Source: Silene conica (taxonomy: Eukaryota > Streptophyta > Magnoliopsida > Caryophyllales > Caryophyllaceae). From it: DNA of 64,000 nt. The stretch is taken from NCBI GenBank assembly GCA_029255685.2, contig CM055315.2, positions 48,961,705-49,025,704 on the forward strand. The letters run 5' to 3'. A program made the translations under genes and the position numbers. This document shows, one piece after another, positions 9,621 to 23,123 of the stretch; within the stretch, counting starts at the first letter, position 1; each line of letters starts with the position of its first letter. Under the pieces are notes generated by a model. The model did no database searches, had not been told where the DNA came from, and saw nothing but the letters and a program-made list of their open reading frames with translations.

Positions 9621-10572
9621 AACTAACCTATGCCCATACAACGTTACCAAACACGACGACCAAAAACAAAACGCAAGACACCAGCCCCCCGACAACCACT
9701 CCTGCCGGCAACCACGCGACAACCCAACACCGACCATCGCACGACCAACACCGACAACCCCTTTGACTACTGTCGGCGGCCCCTGACTCACTATGCTAAC
9801 GTCGCTACTTATCACTTTAACTCCACCGTACGAAGTCCCGACACCACCCAAAACCACCACTGATACCATCCTCGCCGACAGACCCACAAACACCGTGGTA
9901 CCACCGTGTCGACCTCCCCCGAGTCAACGGTGGCACCACCCCATTCCTATACGAAGACGATATAAACCCTTCGACCTCACCGCCGCCACCACTTCCAACA
10001 CTCCGACCGCCACTTACGTTCTGACCACCACCCAAAACCCGGTCCCAATCAAGGCTTTACCAAGACGAACGTGGAGAGGGGAAACAAACGAAAGAGAGCA
10101 CGACACTCACCTTGGGTTCGCCTGAAACCGACTCGAAAGCTTCCCTGAACACGCCCCTGACCACCGCCGTCGCCACCTCATTCTCTCTCTCTCTCTCTTT
10201 CTCGAATGGAGGCAGATGAAGGAAAGTAGGGTTTTTGGGATTGGGGAAGGGCATACGAGCTTTCACCGTGTTGTGCGTAAGTGGTAGGGTTTTTTTACGT
10301 GGGTTGGTGGGTTTGTATGGGGTTTATACGTGGGGATTGGGTCATGAAATGTCTTGGCCCAATCACAAGACATGAATTATTATAGCTATGCACAACTATC
10401 TTACGTAAAAATGAATCTGGCCCAACTAGTTATATACGTATAACTCGTAACATTATTATTAACCCAATATATCTGCTTACGATAGCAATTAATATAAAGC
10501 CGTAACATAATATAAAACCTATAACGCTAACTCCAAGTCAAAACCCAAGTTTCGAAAACTAGAGGTATTACA

Positions 10573-13500
10573 GTCTCCCGCCCTTAAAATGAACTTCGTC
10601 CCGAAGTTCAACCACACATATATAGCGCCGTACTCATACTCAAACATATATCACATACCCAACATAGACTCGAAACATGATAACACTAATACCCGTTCAT
10701 AAGTCGCAACTTAAAATTTAACAAGTACTTATAACAAATAATAATAACTCGCAATTGCTTAACAAATAATATATAAATATATGTCATCTTGATAATAATA
10801 TAAATAAACAACTCATTATTATAAACTATGAAAATACAAGGGTATTACAGTCTTCCCTCCATAAAATAAACTTCGTCCCGAAGTTCACCATCCCATTATA
10901 GTCAACAATCTGGTCACTAGGCACACAAAATGTGACACCACATAACATCCCAAACTAATTAGAGTACTTTAAAACCCGAAATGCTACATTCTACCCCGTT
11001 AAGAAAACTTTGTCCCCAAAGTTTAACGTATAACTAAATTATAAGATATTTCACGAAAGAAAATAAAATGCACAATAGAAATAATCAGGAGTATCAAATA
11101 TATTCACACAATCACGACATATCATTTAGCCAGGCCATAACAACTAGTCATATCATACATCAATAAGATTTTACAATCCTATCATCCTTAAAACACGGTT
11201 ACGTCCTCGTAACCTCATTATACAAATCCCAGCTCATTACTTTATCTCATACCATCTCACTCCAAGTAACCAAATATTGCACTCATCGTCGCATTTAAGA
11301 CCAAAGACAAAGGGTGAGTGAACTGACGGAATAAAACCGTAAATCAATACTTTTATTTCAATATCGATTTCAAACTCCGGATATAACTCAATAACCAAGG
11401 TCACACTGGACCGTAAACACAATATGGCACAACGGCCTAATAACTCATAACTCAATGCCAGTAACAATTCTCATCTTAATTTCAATATCAATATTGTCAT
11501 ATATTCCATTAAAGGATCTGCTCAACACTTGAAGAACAAAACGTTAAGCTACTCACCCACGTGTCAAGGTCAAAGAATACAACAACTCAATATAACACTG
11601 AACTGCAATCTCAATCTCAATTCACAATCAATCAGGGTCTTTTGACTCACGAGCAACTTTATCCCCCCAAACTCTATCCCATCAGCTAATTAACATGTCA
11701 CTGTACGTACCCTTACCAAATTCATTAACATGCTTGTATGTATACTTATAATTCCACAGTTCATAAAACAAGAACTTGTACGCTATACCAACCAATCTAA
11801 TGCAGAATCATTATACACAACTCAAACTAATCAATTACCAAAAGCTTACTCATCTCACAAACAAAAGAATTATCCTATCAATAGAAAATTTAACTATCAA
11901 AATAAAAGGACAATTACTAATATTCAACTCAAATAAGTACTCAAAAGAGGCCCATAGCAAGTTACACGTAATCATATAACCTCGAGCAATAACAAGAGCA
12001 TTAGGATCTGTAGAAATCGGGTTACGCAGTAAGAACAGAATCAGAGTAGCTAACCCTTACACACCCTTGAAATTTTAAGGCAAAGTTAGTATTTTTACAA
12101 CAACATAAACAATCAAGAAACTCATAGTTCATAATTGACAAATTAAAACGTTTCATGTCCATAATCATATTTTAGAAAGGACTTAAAGCAAAATTAACTA
12201 ACATGAATAAACATGGAGCATTGGTATATTATACAAGGTATACCCCAATCATAGACTAACAAGACCGCTTAACATTCCTAGCTAACAGTAAGTTAAAATC
12301 GCTTAGGTAAATTTCCTATCCATTCACATACATCATTTATCATAAAACTATTAATATATATGACTTGCAATATAAGGGTTTTATACCATGCGCAACAATT
12401 AACACTCGAGCAGGATTTCATTGACACGTAGTTAAAGAATTGTCATATTGCAAATAATCACCATAATTATCAAACATCAAACTTTATCTTGGTGTATCAC
12501 TTTGAAAATGTTTTGAAATGTTTGAAACATTGGGAAGGTAGTTTGTGACCATTATAACTCAATCAAGGACTATCTTACCAGCTACAGGTCAGAGTTAAGA
12601 CTACACGGAGGCATTCTGATTCTTCTTTTCTAACATTGTTCGTGCAGTTTATGAATTATGAAAATTTTAACGATAAAAGTAAACGAATTCAGCAGACTGG
12701 TACTTCCATACATCACATGTGAAACAATTAATAACTCAACGCATCGTGATCAGATTCTAAATATAGCAATATACAATACACTATATGGTATAACAATATA
12801 CTTGAAAAAAAACATTATAAAGATTATAATCACAGGGAACTAGGCAGAGATAAACCATTGACATACGAAAGATCATCAACAAGGTTCACATTGTTCAAAT
12901 AATCACAATTACGTATAACAATTAGATTGCTATATCATGCTAATATATATGCTTACCAGTTAAATTTCATTTTACCACTGGGCAAGACTCTTCACTGATA
13001 GACATGATTTTGAAATCACATACGAACAACACATAATTATTTTGAGATAGAAATACTAGACAGTAAGAGCGTCGGTATAATTGAAACGATTCTATATTAA
13101 CTTGACGACGTAGACAAGGTCATGCTATCATATAGTGAGTTTCATATTCATATCATATGCTTACTATTCATGTTACTACTGCCATATCAGGATATCACGT
13201 GGTCACATCACATAATTCACATTTGATTAAACTTTTATATGTAACTTACATAACCCACAATTCCACCAATTAAATGTTATGCAGCAAAATCATAATTAAA
13301 TAACCGCTTAACTATCTTGCGAGATATTATAGTTTTTAGAAAATATAATGAATTAGTTAACCATAGGAAAAAAAAAAATAACCGTAAGCGTATCCCAAGG
13401 GAGTTATAATAATTTTTACACCTTAGTTGGTCCGAACAAACCTTTACAACAACTCAACAGAAATTTAGACAACTTGTACAATCACTATTAAATAACGACT

Positions 13501-14794
13501 CGTTATGACTTTCCATGACTTACCATTTTGAAAACGTGAACGAGCATTCTGAACAGTAGAGCTGAAACTATGCACAAGCAATAACCAAGTTTTAAATGAT
13601 TTCCTTTACAATAAGATAGGTCAAAACGGGACTGTGCAGTAACAATATGACTACTGTCAACTAAAAGATTTATTTCTCCCAAAATATAACTCATATCAAC
13701 ATAAAACAAAAGCATTGTAAACCCAACTCAGGGGGTTATCATACATAAAGTTTTCATACTCAAATATGGAACACATTTACATTGGCAGCCCGCACCAACA
13801 AGGCAACATTCTGGAAGTTTATTGAAATTTTTGGTTCCGTTACTATTTCACATTACTACATCGGAATTCAACCGTTCTTCTTCCGAAACACGTTGACATA
13901 CATTTGAAGCATAGACCTCACTTTGTACCATATTAACATTCATTCCTCATTTCAACAACAATTATCATCTAGAAACGGTAAAGATTCTGAAACTGATAGT
14001 AGGCTCAACTGTATAACTCGATAGTTATACGGGTGTATATAAATAAATTAGTTTCTACCATCACACAATCACTACTTATTCAAATACGGAAATATAAACT
14101 AGGAGTTACTACGATGTCACTTATCGATTACAAACTTCATAACAATTTTAAATGCTAATAATAGGCATAAAAACTTAAGTACGATATATACAACACATGA
14201 CTATGTACGTTCATGGCTTAGGAAACACATTACGCATATCACTAGACATGGATTACTATAACATATAATCATAAGATCAACTGAATTACTCATCCTTACA
14301 AGGAGTTAAACATCAAAGTCATATAATAACGATAGTCATTTAATTACCAGATAATCGTATGAACATTCCAAAATACCCAAAATCATATGCTCACATCACC
14401 CTTAACTATTGCTCAACCAATACACCTCCGAAATCTGAAAATTTCAATTCAATTATCCAGATCGATCCACATTTCTTATCATCACACATATACTTCTAAC
14501 GCACATCATTAATCATAACTCACATATTACTTACCCCATTCTTCTCCTGCAAGAACGTCAGTACCATATAGCTAGGTCACTATACAGTCTACCCCGCTCT
14601 TCAATTACGCTCATAGGGTTTCCGAGACAGAACCGAAAGGGCCCATGGTTTGGTGTGAGGGGGCCCCTAACTCATCTCGTTCCTTTTTGGGGCTCCTATC
14701 AGTTTCATCTCGGGGTTCATTTTATTTGACTCTTCCTACGTTCATTATTATTCATTTGGTTTAGGCCTGAGGATCGTTCGCTCTGATACCACTT
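10573..14794 (-). other. non-coding internal region of the LARD
   Basis: 4.2 kb, AT-rich, with no credible coding frame on either strand. Near its left end the polypurine-tract-plus-dyad block is repeated three times in decaying form (10573-10609, 10850-10886, about 10990-11024). The right end, 14640-14780, is the more GC-rich leader next to the primer site. I see nothing else recognisable in 11030-14570. Confidence 0.8.
14780..14791 (-). other. primer-binding site (initiator tRNA-Met), LARD
   Basis: GCTCTGATACCA on the plus strand, TGGTATCAGAGC on the minus strand, 3 bp from the 5' LTR. Confidence 0.9.
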
Positions 14795-15795
14795 TGTAAC
14801 ACCCCCATTTATTTAAGGGCCTGTACTAGGACTCCCCAGATAAATAAGGGTGTTACCATTCGGTTTCCCGAGACAGTAGATACAAAGGAAAGATAACAGT
14901 ACTTTAATTATTAAAAGTTAAACTCAATAACAAGTTTTTACAACCGTTTTCAAAACTGTCTTATGAAAATAAAGTACAACTCATGATAAGACGACTATGG
15001 TGATCTAGACTCTGGTCTGGTCCGGATCCAAGCTCTCCCTTCCCTTAGCTCCCACAGTCTCAAGCACCTGTCAATCTGCTCCCCAATAAATTGGTTCATC
15101 ACAGGTGATCACGAATACACAGGGTCAACCACGAGGTTGAGTAGAGGAAAGTAAGCAAACAAACATTACTATAAATAGAAAGTCGAACTTCTCCACTCCG
15201 AATCACAAGACCCATAATTCTCCACGCCAATCACAGACCCTTTATCTCCGCACCAATCACAAGACCCTTTATCTCCACACCAATCACAGACCCTTTATCT
15301 CCGCACCAATCACAGACCCTTTATCTCCGCACCAAACACAGACCCTTTATCTCCACACCAAACACAAACCCTTTATATTCACATCGTATTATATCACAGA
15401 ATAAAATAGATAACACAATATAATGATCACATGATATTATATCACCAACATGCTTCATGTCAAATAAGAGTACATTGCACAATATCATATAACAGTATTA
15501 TCCCCTACCTCAATTTGTAGGATGACAAGCGACAGCTGCCAGAAATATTCCACGCGAAAACCGTCACCTAAACAGGTAATATTTAACGATTACAACCCTT
15601 CACTTAACCCATATATATAGAATAGTACAAGTTGCGAATTATAGTGACTTGCTAAATTCGGAAAGTTTCCCGAACTAGAAACTTCCCGAAATGTAAACTT
15701 TGTCAAAACGTAAACTATCCAACTAGGCTTGAGTAAAAACAAACATAAGAATAATAACCATTATACTAATAATACTAACAATATCCATCACCCAC

Positions 15796-15840
<45 letters not shown>

Positions 15841-16395
15841 AACTAACCTATGCCCATACAACGTTACCAAACACGACGACCAAAAACAAAACGCAAGACA
15901 CCAGCCCCCCGACAACCACTCCTGCCGGCAACCACGCGACACCCAACACCGACCATCGCACCACCACCACCGACAACCCCTTTGACTACTGTCGGCGGCC
16001 CCTGACTCACTATGCTAACGTCGCTACTTATCACTTTAACGCCACCGTACGAAGTCCCGACACCACCCAAAACCACCACTGATACCATCCTCGCCGACAG
16101 ACCCACAAACACCGTGGTACCACCGTGTCGACCTCCCCCGAGTCAACGGTGGCACCACCCCATTCCTATACGAAGACGATATAAACCCTTCGACCTCACC
16201 GCCGCCACCACTTCCAACACTCCGACCGCCACTTACGTTCTGACCACCACCCAAAACCCGGTCCCAATCAAGGCTTTACCAAGACGAACATGGAGAGGGG
16301 AAACAAACGAAAGAGAGCACGACACTCACCTTGGGTTCGCCTGAAACCGACTCGAAAGCTTCCCTGAACACGCCCCTGACCACCGCCGTCGCCAC

Positions 16396-16432
<37 letters not shown>

Positions 16433-16813
16433 CCTCTCTTTCTCGAATGGAGGCAGATGAAGGAAAGTAGGGTTTTTGGGATTGGGGAAGGGCATACGAG
16501 CTTTCACCGTGTTGTGCGTAAGTGGTAGGGTTTTTTTACGTGGGTTGGTGGGTTTGTATGGGGTTTATACGTGGGGATTGGGTCATGAAATGTCTTGGCC
16601 CAATCACAAGACATGAATTATTATAGCTATGCACAACTATCTTACGTAAAAATGAATCGGGCCCAACTAGTTATATACGTATAACTCGTAACATTATTAT
16701 TAACCCAATATATCTGCTTACGATAGCAATTAATATAAAGCCGTAACATAATATAAAACCTATAACGCTAACTCCAAGTCAAAACCCAAGTTTCGAAAAC
16801 TAGAGGTATTACA
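14795..16813 (-). repeat. LARD 5' LTR (right)
   Basis: 2019 bp, the partner of 8551-10572. It has a shorter trinucleotide microsatellite (15796-15838) and a longer CT tract (16400-16440), which offset each other in length. Confidence 0.92.
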
Positions 16814-17292
16814 ACTATAGCATCGCGGGGATTATCATTCCATTCCATCCGATCGCCCTTGACGAAAGTATTTGGATAGTGTTTATGAAAGTAGCCTTGT
16901 TTAGCATTATTTGGGGGTGTTTTGTTGTCATCCTTGTTGTCTTAGTGACTTGTCGAATTAGTATTTGTGAAGGAGTTTATGATTTTGAATTTGTTCTCTT
17001 TTAGTTCATTTCCGTCGCTTAGATGAGGAAAGGGGCTTTTCTCTTTTGTGATGCATCTTATGTGTTGACTTGTGCTTCATGTTAGGTTGTATCAATTTTT
17101 CTCGCAAGCCCTCACTTGCCTTGCAAGGGATGCATACCTCATTGCATTTCGGTGTGAGTTGAAGGGACGGAGGAGGCCCGTTAATTCTCTACCATCAGAT
17201 TTTATTAGTCTAGCTAGTCCTTTTATAATCAGTGACTTAGTTTAATTTATGAGCTTACTCGGGGACGAGTAAGGTTTAAGTGTGGGGATATC
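16814..17292 (+). mobile_element. gypsy (Tat/Athila-like) 3' noncoding region, right part, with polypurine tract
   Basis: Continues 7483-8550 after the LARD. It ends in GGACGAGTAAGGTTTAAG then TGTGGGGATATC, a pattern (GACGAG...TTTAAGTGTGGGGA) typical of the polypurine tract region of Tat and Athila gypsy elements. Confidence 0.55.
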
Positions 17293-19090
17293 TGATCAGT
17301 AGTATTTTGGTACCATTTTACCCCTCATTAATACCTTATTCCGACTCGATTTTGTGTGCTTAATTGATTAAATAGCTCATTTTACTATTTAATTAGTAAT
17401 TATTAGTTTTATTTTATGTATTGTGAATAATTGTTGAATTTGTGGAATTTGGCATTATTTTGGTCGTTTTAATTTTATTTAGGAACTATTTCGTGAATGA
17501 GGACGGAATATGAGAAATAAGATCGAGTAAGACAAAAAAGTAAAAAAGGAAAAAGGAAAAAGGAAAAAAGAAAAATAATAGCTAAATAAGGACTTGGCCA
17601 ATCGAAGCGAGCCACGTGGCAGTCTTTTTTGGCCATTTTTTGAGAAGTCATGTGGAAAAGAGAAGCAAGGAGGCAGGCAACTCACTTTTTTTTCGTGGAG
17701 AAGCAACAACATTTGGGCGAGAATAGAGAGGAATAGATTACTTTAGTAAAATCACACCAAAATTCCATTTTGCTTCCTTGTTTTTAGTCTAGATTAGATT
17801 ATTGTCTTAATTTACAATATGGTATGAGGATTACATTTGGTTTTGGGTGGAAGATTGAAGGAAAGAGATTTTCATCCTCCACAATTCATTCCAAATTCAT
17901 TTCTTTAAATTTAGTTGGTATAAATTTCCTATCTTTTACTTTGTTTATCATTTCTTTACATTTGTTTACTCTCCGTTCTTCTTCTTTTCTCCATTTCTAT
18001 TGTTTGTCTTTATGAAGGTAAGATGTTTGATGAAATGTCTATGTGAAAATTCTTCCTTTCTTCTAAAGATGGAACCTTTATACTTTGTTAGTATTAGTTA
18101 TGACTAATTAGTGTTTGTTTTTCATTGTTTGTTTATTTATATGCTTATTAGTGTTAATCTACCTTTTAAACATGTTTAGTATCCATGTTTTCATCTTTTA
18201 TATTTGTATTGGTTTATTAGTAAGGATTAGTGAGTAGTATTTTCACTAGGGTGCGATAATTCAAGTTATCTTCTCTATAATTCTAGTCATGTTTATTATT
18301 GTTGTTAGTGTGTTACTTGTGTTACTTGTGTTGATTATGTGTAAGTAGATTAATCTAGGGTTAAGGGGAACCTCTTGTGGGATTAGTGGGTCAGATTTAA
18401 GGCGTGTTTTGAATGCTAATCGTTATGGGTAGTTCGTCTTTAATCTTTTGCACACTAGGTCCTTGTGGAAATGCCCAAGTGAGAACTTGAGTAATTCCAC
18501 TCTTATTATTAGCTATTCTTCGAAACGAGAGTTTAAGACAAGTTAGTATAGTGCTTATGCTTTGCCTAGACAAAATACCCATGTTCATAGCTTCAATTGT
18601 TTACATATTTCGTTGGATATTGGTCTCTTATCTTTTGCTTTGAACATGTTGCCGGATTGCTTGGACGAGAGTTCGGCTCTCCTTGTGATTGGTTAGACTT
18701 GCTTGCGGCGAGAGTTAGGCTTAGTTGGACCATACTAGATAAGTGGATTGGGATTAGTTAGGAAGAGAGTTCAACTTTACTTGACCCAAGGACCGCCTCA
18801 TATCGAGAGATAGGGACACACCTAGCCTTCACCCTACGTTATTTCTTCTATACCGACTTAAACTAGACCCCTCCTAATTGAATGACCCCGAGACCCTAGC
18901 CTTTTCTCTCATCGTGTTTACTTAGTTGTTTATTTAATTTATGTTGTTAGTTTAGAATTTAGAATACAAACCAATCTTGTTGACCGACTAAAATAGAACT
19001 AAAACGAGATTTATAGCCTAACCCCATCATCATTTGGGTTCGACCCTAAATTATACTACTTAATGTAGGGTTGTCGTACAAGCCCTAACA
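17293..19090 (+). repeat. putative 3' LTR of the Tat/Athila-like gypsy element
   Basis: Begins TGATCAGTAG directly after the polypurine tract and probably ends at CCCTAACA (19083-19090), about 1.8 kb. It has no protein-coding content; 17540-17580 is a purine-rich run. The partner 5' LTR is outside the window, so the right border is inferred only from the TG...CA rule and from the start of different sequence. Confidence 0.5.
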
Positions 19091-20380
19091 AAAATTGGTC
19101 TTAATAATTTTAATAACTAATTAACATTTTAATTAGACAAAAGATCTTATGCATACAATGTAAAATAATGCGGAATAAAAGAGTGGAGTTCTTACAAATC
19201 GACGAAAACAAGGCAAGGATGATCCTCCAACCCGAGTAAACAAATTAGGTTACTTCCTCCACGATGCACCCAAGCCTACCCTTAATACCGAAAATAACAC
19301 AAGCTAGGTGTAAGAATCGCTTTCCTTAAAATAATATTCTAATCTTATTAAAATAATTAAATTCAATACTATAACAAATATAGTATCAAATTATATGTTT
19401 TTATGAATTTTCTCACACTAGAAAATGTTAAGGGTTGAAATGAATAAATTAGAATGTGAACATTTCACATTTTATGGGAGTGTAGGTGGGGTGTGATGTG
19501 AACCCTCCATAGGGAAGCCAAAATAGAGCTTTTACCTACACATGCACATAGGGTGGCACAAGATAATGTTCTCAAGGCCACACTTAATGATTGTGTTTTT
19601 TTGTATGTTTTTAAAACACAAAACACGTCTTCAAACCCCTTCCCAAAACCGGCACAATCACATCATAAAATGGACTTCCATTTTATAATTGTCATTTTGT
19701 ACAATTGTAAGTTCATGTGTGATATGTAGCATGTCACAACATAAAATAATTGTTTTGATTTAAAGATGCATATTTATCAAATAAATATCATTTATAAATT
19801 AAATAAATCATATTTAACAATTTGACTAGTAATTCGTAATTACTAATGTATAAAATGGTTATTTCAATAATCATCAATACGATGTACCACAATTGTAAAA
19901 ATGATCCACCCGATTTATTTAATTTCGATCGTTTCGTAAGCATCGATTAATATTTGAGAATTGACACATTTCAATTTCAAACATATATCTTACATTAAGA
20001 TTTAACCTCTGATTTCTCGATATTTAATTTTAAGGAATCTGATCAACTCGTATCAATATACATTTGATCATATCGTGAGTGGTTTCCTCGATCTGGGGAT
20101 TAACTGTTTTGACCAGAATTATCTAACATAGATACCTTCCAAGCGTGGCCACGCATTTCCAGTTAACTTCTCCTCGAGTGGCATTAAAATTTGACCAACC
20201 CTGACAAAAGGGTGGACAATTCTATCGCACTACTCCCTTTGACTAGCCACAACCTAACATAACCCAAAACAAACCCATTTGACTCCAGTTACGAAAAGTT
20301 GTAGAGAATGAATCAAGGCTATGCCAAAACTGTGCCATCTTGGGCGAGTAGTCTTTAGTCTAAGAATTGACTCATAAGAA
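19091..20380 (-). mobile_element. minus-strand copia remnant, LTR and 3' noncoding part
   Basis: On the minus strand 19670-20060 matches the copia LTR at 63600-64000 over most of its length (shared TGATCAAATGTATATTGATAC and GAGGTTAAATCTTAATGTAAG). 20077-20240 is the copia 3' noncoding block also seen at 301-490. Continuous with 28815-31616 before the copia at 20381-28814 inserted (duplication AAGAA). The exact LTR borders are not clear. Confidence 0.55.
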
Positions 20381-21452
20381 TGTTGGAGCTTGTGTCCTCC
20401 ACATGTAGTGTGATAACGTCATTGCACATACCCTTGTACGGACAAGTGGGAGATTGTTTGGGCTGGTGTCCTTGACAATTAAGTACAATGACTTATTAAA
20501 TCTCTTTAAGGATCACAAGGGCATACTTTTGTATTATTACCAGTTGATCCACGTTTATCAATAACGGTTGGCTTGCTAGATAAGTTTGACGTTATTGTCA
20601 TACGGATTGCGGTGATCAACTGGTCCCTATACGTCACACCTATAGGACACGTTTGAGAGATGTGAAGGTATGAAAATACAGTCACATTTTGCCGGATATG
20701 ACTAAACAGTTAGTCAGAGGTATTGACTATTAAATTAGTCAATAAGATGTTGAGATTATTATTTAATACAGATTAAATAATTTTAGCTAATACGGATTAC
20801 ATGTTTAATTCGTAAATTAAATATAAACAGTTATATATTTAATTAAATATTGTATTCGCGTATTAATATAAACAGTTATATTAATTTGGGTAATTATACA
20901 ATATCGTAATTTTATCAGACCATTATTAATACATCGACTGCATTAATATCTGATAACATGCATACGATTTATAAACAAAACCCGCGAATAAAGTTTAGCT
21001 AAATGGGTCGAATCACAAATTAGAATAAGGTAAGAGTGGAAATCCCAGTCCTACCCTATTGGAAATTTCGGCCAAAATAGCTACATAAGGAGGAGGACTC
21101 TCCTTATGTCAGGGACTCTTGTTTCACTGTTTAAACAAATCTCAAGGAAAAATTAGGGTTTTGAGAGCTTTCTTCTCCCAAAACCTCAGATCTCACATCT
21201 AAAACCTAAATAGCTCTGCCAATATTGCAAGGCAGTTGGAGAGGATTTCTAGCACACGCGGCCACGTCTCATTCTACTTGGGTGCAAGTTATAGGAGGGA
21301 ATTTGTGTTAATTCCTGTTCTTAGGCCTTTCGCACAAGGACCAAAGGTTGATTTCTTTTTCATGCTTTTTATTAACTTATGACTATAATCACAATTGTAT
21401 GTTTCATTATAATCCTGCAAGTTTGGGGCGAATACATGCTTTATTCCCCACA
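20381..21452 (+). repeat. copia 5' LTR
   Basis: 1072 bp, from TGTTGGAGC to CCCCACA. The AT-rich U3 carries a TTAATATAAACAGTTATA motif repeated twice. Confidence 0.93.
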
Positions 21453-21454
21453 AG

Positions 21455-21466
21455 TGGTATCAGAGC
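21455..21466 (+). other. primer-binding site (initiator tRNA-Met), copia
   Basis: TGGTATCAGAGC, 2 bp after the 5' LTR. Confidence 0.93.
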
Positions 21467-21539
21467 CAGGCCATGAAAATTTTACCTTTGTGTTTTTCGT
21501 AAGTTTTAAAACCTGAAAAATCGTCTTCTGCCGCTAAGT

Positions 21540-21770
21540 CAGTCGATCGACCCCCCGTTGCGGTCGGTCGACCGCCTCCTGCGTGTTTTTCTGTTTCGAC
21601 AGTTTATCTTTTGTGAGAAATCGTGTTCAGAAACTCGGTTTCGTGTTTTGTGGTCGGCCGACCAGTTTTTCGGGTCGGTCGACCATTCTGTTTAAAAAAA
21701 AAAATAAATTTTTTTTTTTTTTCGCCAGGTGGTCGGTAGACCTGTTTATTGGGTCGGTAGACCACCCCTG
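21540..21770 (+). repeat. GC-rich palindromic GGTCGGTCGACC-type repeats in copia leader
   Basis: Five to six short copies of GGTCGGTCGACC, GGTCGGCCGACC or GGTCGGTAGACC are separated by T-rich and A-rich runs. They stand out against the AT-rich leader. The rest of the leader (to 23123) shows no other structure I can support. Confidence 0.75.
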
Positions 21771-23123
21771 TAACAGACTCGTTTTTTTTTTTTTTTTCCG
21801 AAAATAACATGTTTTATTTTCACATGGCCTTTAGTAATATACTATATACGGAAATAGTATATTATTAATTTTGTGAAACGGTTCACCCTCGTTTGATACA
21901 TATTATTTTAAAACGGTTTAAAATAATAGGATTATAAACTTATTAAAATTAAAGTGGTTAAAACGGTATAATCACATAATTTTAATCCTAAAAGGTGGTT
22001 TGGTAAAAATTTGTTAATCATAATAACAGTATTATGTCATGTATGAATTTTAATTTAGTTGATGCATTTTATTTATCGTCTTGTTGAATGTCTAATGAAT
22101 GCTTTCAATAACGTATTTAATTTTGCAAACGGTTGTAACTTAGTGTGGCCTTACAAGATTGTGTCACCGTAATGATGGGACACAGTCTTGCTTGTAATCT
22201 TGAGATCTTGAATCTCCGTTTTGGGTTTTTGCCATGTAATTACTTTTGTATTTAAATTAGAATGTATCTAGGACTACTTTTGTAATTTAAATTAGTAATT
22301 TTGTGAAGACCAAAGACAAGACGGAGACCGGATGCTCACTCCCGCTGCAAGGACCAAGATGGAACATCAAGACAAGCTTCTAGGGTCCAACGGTGGATTC
22401 CAAGTTGTTTTATGTTTATTTTGGTAGGATAGGCCACACTAGGACTTTTTATTTACGTTTATTGCTTTCATTTTATGCTTTCATCGATAATAGCTTGCAT
22501 CATATTCCGCCTAAAACCAAACCACCTATATCATGCCTGAAAACTGACTCATGTAGAGGTTACGCGTTAGTTTTCTGTGACAATACAGATGTCACATGTC
22601 AATTGCAAAGCCATCACTTTATTTAATTCATTCACGCATTTGCTAGATATTAGTTCACTTAATATGAATAAATAAAAGTTGATGGGGTCTTCCCGTATAA
22701 CCAAAAATTGAGACTAGTCTTTATAAATCAGCCTCCCATGAATCCCTTCTTCGTCGGTAGGCATAATATGACCCCTTCTACGTCGGGTAAGTGGGAACAG
22801 ATGATTTATTTTATCTCAACATCATGGCCACTCGATACTATCTAGTGACTGAGATGGACTAATAGATAGGATTTACGGAAATCTATCGACCAAGAGTTCC
22901 AACGATTGGAATTAGCCAAACTGTGGGCTTATCAATATACGGAAATTGAGTCTTGGGATCATTTATATAATTCTTGAGGGAGATCAATTATATAAATGCA
23001 TGAGTCTACGAGTTTAAATTCAATTTAATATAGACTTAAATCACAACAATGAGTTGCTTATATGGTTTTGTTTTATCTTCTTTTCAGTCTAGAACACGTT
23101 CAATTAAACTGCTGTATAACTAA

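Larger units (their letters stand above)
8551..10572 (-). repeat. LARD 3' LTR (left)
   Basis: 2022 bp, from TGTAACACCCCC to GGTATTACA. It contains a minisatellite at about 8960-9135, an (ATA)n/(TAA)n microsatellite at about 9552-9620 and a short (CT)n at about 10182-10200. The proline/threonine-rich frames in it are low-complexity noise. Confidence 0.92.
8551..16813 (-). mobile_element. large non-autonomous LTR element (LARD-like) with 2-kb LTRs
   Basis: Two LTRs of 2022 bp (8551-10572) and 2019 bp (14795-16813), TGTAACACCCCC...GAGGTATTACA, are flanked by the 5-bp duplication ACTAT. The internal 4.2 kb has no gag, protease, integrase or reverse transcriptase frame. The primer site (14780-14791) and polypurine tract (10573-10587) put the element on the minus strand. 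By hand the LTRs differ at roughly 15 sites plus microsatellite lengths, under 1%, so insertion is recent, probably well under a million years. It looks structurally whole for its type. The 3' dyad near the polypurine tract links it to Tekay-like chromoviruses, which may supply its enzymes. Confidence 0.9.

Noticed and set aside
9485-10266. Overlapping open frames with poly-Ile/poly-Leu and Pro/Thr-rich proteins, and their twins at 15729-16528
   Set aside because: They run through a trinucleotide microsatellite and low-complexity DNA in the LARD LTRs, overlap each other on both strands and show no domain.
8551-10572. Promoter or regulatory elements of a host gene
   Set aside because: The segment is an LTR with an exact partner 6 kb away; no host gene lies nearby.
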